64,000 bases of DNA from Vibrio methylphosphonaticus (GTDB lineage: Bacteria > Pseudomonadota > Gammaproteobacteria > Enterobacterales > Vibrionaceae). Each line of letters opens with the position of its first letter. The first letter of the stretch is position 1. Positions 59,205-64,000 of this stretch are shown piece after piece. A program made the translations under genes and the position numbers. Where the stretch lies: contig NZ_JAMKMS010000005.1 of the NCBI RefSeq assembly GCF_023634655.1, positions 248,001 through 312,000 on the forward strand, read 5' to 3'. The notes under the pieces were generated by a model. The model was not told where the DNA came from. It did not search any database and saw nothing but the letters and a program-made list of their open reading frames with translations.

Positions 59205-60557
59205 GTGATTAAGCGAATATTAATAGGAATGGCATTACTGTTTAGCGTTACTACGCAAACCGCGAATGCTGCTTTAGAACTGGTCATTACTGACGGTATT
59301 GACTCAGCCCGCCCAATTGCCATTGTGCCATTTAAGTGGACTGGTGAGGAAAAACTGCCACAAGACGTTTCTGCGGTCATATCTTCAGACTTGCAGCGTA
59401 GTGGTAAATTTAGCCCGGTCGCTACCAGCAAAATGCCGCAAACGCCGTATGATGCAGCGGATATCGATTTTGAATCGTGGACACCCATTGGTGTGGATTC
59501 ATTGCTGACGGGCACCATCACTAAAAAAGCCGATGGTAACTATGAAATTAGCTATCAGCTGGTGGATGTGGTTCGTGGCCAGTTAACGGGTGGTCAATCA
59601 AAAGCACTCAGCGATGATGGCCAATTGGTATTGTCTAACGACCATGTACTTTTTAAGAAAAAAGCCACGGTTCCCGCTAATCGCATGCGCGAGTATGCGC
59701 ACCGAATCGCTGATTTGGTGTATGAAGAGCTGACTGGTGAACGCGGTGCATTCTTAACTCGTATCGCCTATGTGGTCGTGAATGACAAAGATCAGTATCC
59801 GTACCAAATGCGCATTGCCGACTATGATGGCTACAACGAAAAGCTTGTGCTTCGTTCAAAGCAGCCACTTATGTCTCCTGCGTGGTCACCAGATGGAAAG
59901 CGCCTCGCTTACGTGAGCTTCCAAAATGGCCAAGCGGAAATCTTCATCATGAATATCTACACAGGTAAACGTGAAAAGATTACGTCATTCCCTCGTCATA
60001 ATGGTGCGCCAAGATTCTCCCCAGATGGAAAGTCTCTTGCAATCACCCTGTCAAAGACTGGGCAACTGCATGTATATACGCTAAATCTCGAAACAAGGAA
60101 ATTACGCCAAATAACTAGTGGTCGGTCAAATAATACTGAACCGTACTGGAAACCAGATGGAAATTCCCTTATTTTTACGTCGGATAGGGGTGGTAACCCT
60201 CAGATTTATGAAGTAAATTTGTCTGACGGCAAAGCAAAACGAATCACATGGCAGGGTAGTCAGAACCTCGGTGGGCAGATCACCCCTGATGGTCGTTACC
60301 TAGTGATGGTTAATCGTTCTAATTCTGGATTTAATCTTGCAAAACAAGACTTAGAAACAGGATCGGTACAAATCCTCACGAAAACACTGCTGGATGAGTC
60401 ACCAAGCATCGCACCGAATGGTGGCATGGTGATATATAGCTCTATCTATAACAAGACTAACGTTCTTTCAATGGTTTCTATTGATGGACGATTTAAAGCT
60501 AGACTACCGGCAACAAATGGGCGTGTTCGAGCGCCTGCATGGTCCCCGTTTTTGTAG
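59205..60557 (+). CDS. tolB: Tol-Pal system protein TolB
   Basis: TolB is a periplasmic protein that binds Pal and TolA. The 450-residue protein has a signal peptide ([14 protein letters not shown], cleavage before ALELVITDG, the TolA box region). An N-terminal alpha/beta domain follows, then a six-bladed beta-propeller with repeated SPDGK-type blades ([46 protein letters not shown]). It begins at GTG after AAGGAAG and is normal length. Confidence 0.97.
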   Translation: MIKRILIGMALLFSVTTQTANAALELVITDGIDSARPIAIVPFKWTGEEKLPQDVSAVISSDLQRSGKFSPVATSKMPQTPYDAADIDFESWTPIGVDSLLTGTITKKADGNYEISYQLVDVVRGQLTGGQSKALSDDGQLVLSNDHVLFKKKATVPANRMREYAHRIADLVYEELTGERGAFLTRIAYVVVNDKDQYPYQMRIADYDGYNEKLVLRSKQPLMSPAWSPDGKRLAYVSFQNGQAEIFIMNIYTGKREKITSFPRHNGAPRFSPDGKSLAITLSKTGQLHVYTLNLETRKLRQITSGRSNNTEPYWKPDGNSLIFTSDRGGNPQIYEVNLSDGKAKRITWQGSQNLGGQITPDGRYLVMVNRSNSGFNLAKQDLETGSVQILTKTLLDESPSIAPNGGMVIYSSIYNKTNVLSMVSIDGRFKARLPATNGRVRAPAWSPFL

Positions 60558-60587
60558 CAACTAAAATTTTAGGTTAAGGAATAAACA

Positions 60588-61109
60588 ATGCAACTAAACA
60601 AAGTTTTTAAGGGTTTGCTAATCGCACTACCAGTTCTTGCTATGACAGCTTGTAGCTCAAGCGACGACGCAGCTTCATCAACTGGCACAGAAACAACGAA
60701 TCAACAACAAGAAACAACCGTTGTGACGCCAATTGATCAAAATGCACAACTTTCAGAGCAAGAAATGAAAGAGAAAGCGTTGCGTGAAAACCAAACTATT
60801 TACTTTGCGTTTGATAACTCAACGATCGCAGGTGACTACGAAGATATGCTTGCAGCACACGCAGCATACCTAAGCAAAGACGCAGCACTTAAAGTGACTA
60901 TCGAAGGTCACGCTGACGAGCGCGGTACTCCTGAGTACAACATCGCACTAGGCGAGCGTCGTGCACAAGCTGTCGCTAAATACATTCAAGCACTGGGTGT
61001 TCAAGCGGATCAAATCTCTATCGTGAGCTACGGCGAAGAGAAACCATTAGTTCTAGGTCAGTCTGACGACGCTTACGCGAAAAACCGTCGCGCAGTTCTA
61101 GTTTACTAA
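60588..61109 (+). CDS. pal: Peptidoglycan-associated lipoprotein Pal
   Basis: Pal is an outer-membrane lipoprotein that binds peptidoglycan and TolB. The 173-residue protein has signal and lipobox LAMTAC (Cys22), a Ser/Thr/Gln-rich linker and an OmpA-like domain. The diaminopimelate-binding motif is in [20 protein letters not shown] followed by ERRAQAV. The ribosome site AAGGAA precedes the ATG, 30 bp after tolB. Confidence 0.98.
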   Translation: MQLNKVFKGLLIALPVLAMTACSSSDDAASSTGTETTNQQQETTVVTPIDQNAQLSEQEMKEKALRENQTIYFAFDNSTIAGDYEDMLAAHAAYLSKDAALKVTIEGHADERGTPEYNIALGERRAQAVAKYIQALGVQADQISIVSYGEEKPLVLGQSDDAYAKNRRAVLVY

Positions 61110-61138
61110 TTTAAACGGCCACAGAGGTATTTACCTTT

Positions 61139-61924
61139 ATGACAAGTAACATTAAGCGAGCAGTTACGCTTACGTTACTAGCCGGCGCAGCGAGCTCAGT
61201 GCTCGCTGCGAAAGCACCGGTTACCGACTTGAGCACTGCAACATCATCTTCAGCGACGGTTGCGTCTGTTGCATCAGCACACGCGGCAACCAGCGAAACC
61301 GATATTCAACGTTTGGAGCGTTTGCTTCAAAACCGAAATCGAGTGCAGGCGCAAATGCAGCAGCAACTCGATGAAATGACACAAGAGATTTCCACGCTTC
61401 GCGGTGAACTGGAACGAAATAGCTACAATATGGACCAAATGGTTCAGCGCCAGCGAGAACTGTTTATCGAAATCGATAAACTCCGTTCCCAAGCTAGCGC
61501 GGCAGCGGTCGTACCAGCAGCGAAAGCAGCAGAATCAACCGGTAAGTTTAGTACCGATGTTGACGAGCAAACCGCTTATCAAAACGCGGTGGATCTGATT
61601 TTGAAAAAACGCGATTACGCGGGCGCGATTGCCGCTTTCAAACAGTTCCAAAAAGACTACCCTGAGTCTACGTTCGCACCCAATACTCATTACTGGCTTG
61701 GCCAACTGTATTTTGCGAAACGTCAAGATAGCGAAGCCGAAGCGAGCTTTAAAGCCGTACTGGCGTTTAAAGACTCTAATAAGCGAGCTGATGCCTTAGT
61801 GAAGTTAGGTGATTTAGCCAAACGTGGCAACAATGCCACACAAGCTAAACAGTACTACCAACAAGTTTTGGATGAGTATCCTGCGAGCTCTTCAGCTAAA
61901 GTAGCCAAGTCCAACTTAGAATAG
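61139..61924 (+). CDS. cpoB: Cell division coordinator CpoB (YbgF)
   Basis: CpoB is a periplasmic protein that links the Tol system with peptidoglycan synthase PBP1B during division. The 261-residue protein has a signal peptide ending SSVLAA (about 23), a coiled-coil trimerisation segment (about 58-110, LERLLQNRNRVQAQMQQQLD), a linker, and TPR repeats from about 145 (YQNAVDLILKKRDYAGAIAA, then THYWLGQLYFAKRQ). It ends the tol-pal operon, before the terminator at 61977. Confidence 0.95.
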   Translation: MTSNIKRAVTLTLLAGAASSVLAAKAPVTDLSTATSSSATVASVASAHAATSETDIQRLERLLQNRNRVQAQMQQQLDEMTQEISTLRGELERNSYNMDQMVQRQRELFIEIDKLRSQASAAAVVPAAKAAESTGKFSTDVDEQTAYQNAVDLILKKRDYAGAIAAFKQFQKDYPESTFAPNTHYWLGQLYFAKRQDSEAEASFKAVLAFKDSNKRADALVKLGDLAKRGNNATQAKQYYQQVLDEYPASSSAKVAKSNLE

Positions 61925-61976
61925 ACATGGCCTACGTTGGCACCACGACGTCAATGGGTGCCATGACAAGATAAAA

Positions 61977-62003
61977 AAGAGAGCTCAGCAGAGCTCTCTT
62001 TTT
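61977..62003 (+). terminator. tol-pal operon terminator
   Basis: AAGAGAGCTC/GAGCTCTCTT surrounds an AGCA loop and is followed by a T run. A smaller TGGCACC/GGTGCCA hairpin lies just upstream (61938-61963). Confidence 0.9.
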
Positions 62004-62139
62004 GCATCTATCTTAGAAATGCGTTGGACGCATTGTGAACTATCGAAGCCACCATTGATATTCATAGCATAACTTTGTCCTCTGGCGCAGATCCGTGTAC
62101 AATACTCGGATTATTTGCAAGTAGCATAGAGCACCCGCT

Positions 62140-63201
62140 ATGAGCCACATCTTAGACTCAATTGATACAATCTACCCATTCCCTCCAAAGCCTGTTGTAT
62201 TGACGGACGAGGAGAAAGCACAGCATGTTGCAACAATCAAAGCCTTGTTGCAGGAAAAGGATGCTGTCCTTATTGCCCATTACTACACCGATCCTGAAAT
62301 CCAAGCATTAGCTGAGGAAACCGGCGGATTTGTGGGTGACTCACTAGAGATGGCCAAGTTCGGCAATCGTCACTCAGCGTCTACGTTGATTATCGCTGGT
62401 GTTCGTTTCATGGGGGAATCTGCCAAGATCCTTACTCCAGAAAAACGCATACTAATGCCAACTTTAGAAGCGGAATGCTCGTTAGATTTAGGCTGTCCTG
62501 AAGACAAGTTCTCCGCGTTCTGTGATGCGCACCCAGACCACACAGTAGTGGTTTATGCTAATACCTCTGCTGCAGTAAAAGCGCGCGCAGATTGGGTCGT
62601 GACCTCAAGTATTGCGTTGGAAATTGTTGAGCACTTAGATGCTGAAGACAAACCTATCATTTGGGGACCAGACCGTCATTTAGGCTCTTATATCGCTAAC
62701 CAAACCGGTGCCGATATGCTGTTGTGGCAAGGCGAGTGTATTGTTCACGATGAGTTTTCTTCAAAAGCATTAAAAGACATGAAGTCGGTCTACCCGGAAG
62801 CGGCCATTCTGGTGCACCCAGAATCGCCAGCAAGTGTGGTAGAACTCGCAGACTGCGTGGGCTCAACTAGCCAGTTGATTAAAGCGGCAAAAGCGCTACC
62901 AAACAAGCAACTTATTGTCGCGACTGACAAAGGCATCTTCTTTAAGATGCAACAGTTAGTGCCAGAGAAAGAGCTGATTGAAGCGCCAACTGCTGGTGCT
63001 GGCGCAACGTGTCGTAGTTGTGCGCATTGCCCTTGGATGGCGATGAATGGCTTAAGAGCCATTGAAAGTGCGCTAACTGAAGGTGGCGAAGAGCATGAAA
63101 TTTTTGTTGATGAAGCCGTTCGAGTTAAATCATTGATTCCGCTTAACCGTATGCTTGATTTCGCTGAGCAACTACAAGTGCAAGTGAAAGGCAACGCATA
63201 G
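62140..63201 (+). CDS. nadA: Quinolinate synthase NadA
   Basis: NadA is a [4Fe-4S] enzyme condensing iminoaspartate and dihydroxyacetone phosphate to quinolinate in de novo NAD synthesis. The 353-residue protein has [20 protein letters not shown] near 47, NTSAAVKA and [16 protein letters not shown] near 288, where cysteines bind the cluster. It is normal length. The location after tol-pal is conserved with E. coli. It has its own leader and terminator. Confidence 0.98.
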   Translation: MSHILDSIDTIYPFPPKPVVLTDEEKAQHVATIKALLQEKDAVLIAHYYTDPEIQALAEETGGFVGDSLEMAKFGNRHSASTLIIAGVRFMGESAKILTPEKRILMPTLEAECSLDLGCPEDKFSAFCDAHPDHTVVVYANTSAAVKARADWVVTSSIALEIVEHLDAEDKPIIWGPDRHLGSYIANQTGADMLLWQGECIVHDEFSSKALKDMKSVYPEAAILVHPESPASVVELADCVGSTSQLIKAAKALPNKQLIVATDKGIFFKMQQLVPEKELIEAPTAGAGATCRSCAHCPWMAMNGLRAIESALTEGGEEHEIFVDEAVRVKSLIPLNRMLDFAEQLQVQVKGNA

Positions 63202-63236
63202 CCCTCCATCACTGGTTTGCGATCAGATTTTAAATA

Positions 63237-63262
63237 AACCAGCCATTTGGCTGGTTTTTTCG
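63237..63262 (+). terminator. nadA terminator
   Basis: AACCAGCC/GGCTGGTT surrounds an ATTT loop and is followed by a T run, 36 bp past the nadA stop. Confidence 0.9.
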
Positions 63263-63406
63263 TATATGCTTATAATGATTTCAATCGTAACAGTCATGCT
63301 AACAACGGCGTTAACATGAGCGTTAGTAAGAGTGATGAGTTTACACGCGCTTTAGGTGAAAATTCGCTCGGTTATTGGTCGCTTCTCTACATAAGTAAGG
63401 AACACT

Positions 63407-64000
63407 GTGCTCATTTGGTTACAACTAAGAAAATGGTTTCATTCCCATCTGTTTGAACTCAGGCTGAGAAGCCTCGCTGCTCTGTTAGGGCTGTATGTGT
63501 TGCTGTCGTGGGTTCTACTTTGGTTAAGCGGAGAAACCGATCTCACCCTACCTATTTCTCAATTTATGTACTTTATGATCGTGACGGCCTCAACGGTAGG
63601 GTATGGCGATCTCTCGCCAAGCACCGAAGCGGGTCGCTGGGTCACAGTACTTTTTATTATTCCTGGTGGTCTTAGCTTGTTCGCGGCTTTACTCGGACGA
63701 TTAGCAACATTTGGGCTTGATTATTGGCGTTCAGGACAACTCGGTAAAAGGACAGTAAAAGTGGATCAACACATTTTAATTTTAGGCTGGAATGGTCAGC
63801 GTACCATGCATCTAATTCGAATGCTTCAACACGAAGAAACGGGGCGCCGACCTATTGTGTTGTGTACTCGTTCCGATATAGAAAACCCGCTGCCGGGGGA
63901 AATCGAATTTGTTAAAGTGAACAGCTATACCGATGGTCGTGAGATGGAGAAAACCAACATCGAGCAGGCGAGCTGTATTTTGATAGATAACCCAGAAGAC
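63407..64000 (+). CDS. Potassium channel with RCK domain, C-terminus cut off by window edge
   Basis: The frame begins at GTG 63407, with AAGGA just upstream, and reads to the window edge, giving 198 residues. Two hydrophobic helices (about 22-40 and 80-98) flank a pore loop with the selectivity filter TVGYGD near residue 63-68. A cytoplasmic nucleotide-binding RCK/TrkA-N domain begins at VDQHILILGWNGQRT (about 123). This is a MthK/Kch-like two-helix ligand-gated potassium channel. The gating ligand is not readable from the part present. Confidence 0.88.
   Translation, partial: MLIWLQLRKWFHSHLFELRLRSLAALLGLYVLLSWVLLWLSGETDLTLPISQFMYFMIVTASTVGYGDLSPSTEAGRWVTVLFIIPGGLSLFAALLGRLATFGLDYWRSGQLGKRTVKVDQHILILGWNGQRTMHLIRMLQHEETGRRPIVLCTRSDIENPLPGEIEFVKVNSYTDGREMEKTNIEQASCILIDNPED

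Overview
The window is a stretch of chromosome from a Vibrio-type gammaproteobacterium. The main evidence is the set of neighbourhoods: cspD/clpS/clpA, aat-bpt with infA, elyC-cmoM-mukFEB, cmoA-cmoB, ruvCAB, cydABX-ybgE-ybgC, tolQRAB-pal-cpoB, and a tfoY gene preceded by a cyclic-di-GMP riboswitch of the kind known upstream of V. cholerae tfoY. Almost all genes are housekeeping. I saw no insertion sequence, prophage, CRISPR array, rRNA or tRNA gene.

Layout. 1-5.7 kb: pflB (runs off the left edge), a large DUF3360-type membrane protein, and an unplaced surface lipoprotein behind a textbook sigma-54 promoter. 6-11.1 kb: hisF-hisIE without the rest of the his operon, then cspD and clpS-clpA. 11.7-15.3 kb: infA, bpt-aat divergent from aroA across a near-ideal TrpR operator, and yciN. 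15.6-22.4 kb: topA, glgC-glgA and an alpha/beta hydrolase. 22.4-27.5 kb: a 7-bp minisatellite, a DUF2007/zinc-finger protein, a TVP38-type membrane protein, riboswitch-controlled tfoY, purR, torD and torR. 28-36.3 kb: elyC, cmoM and the MukFEB condensin. 36.4-39.3 kb: a small cassette of a LysR regulator divergent from a HisC-like aminotransferase and a HisJ-like binding protein. 39.5-42.8 kb: a three-gene envelope system (RimK-like ATP-grasp, inactive transglutaminase fused to 7 TM helices, periplasmic retropepsin-like protease). 43-47.7 kb: cmoB, cmoA, yecE, aspS. 48-52.7 kb: yebC, ruvC, a membrane chemoreceptor inserted between ruvC and ruvA, then ruvAB behind its own LexA box. 53.2-63.2 kb: cyd and tol-pal operons and nadA. 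The right edge cuts a potassium channel gene.

How the genes connect. All three enzymes that act on the cmo5U34 tRNA modification (cmoA, cmoB, cmoM) are present. Several regulatory sites are readable directly: sigma-54 (4085), TrpR (13524), cyclic-di-GMP riboswitch (24289), LexA (50957) and FNR (52959). The least ordinary items are the aminotransferase/binding-protein cassette, the ATP-grasp/protease trio, the chemoreceptor between ruvC and ruvA, the orphan hisF-hisIE pair, and three unrelated short tandem repeats, one of which supplies the stop codon of a gene. All function calls are from reading the sequence and remembered family features; no database search was run.
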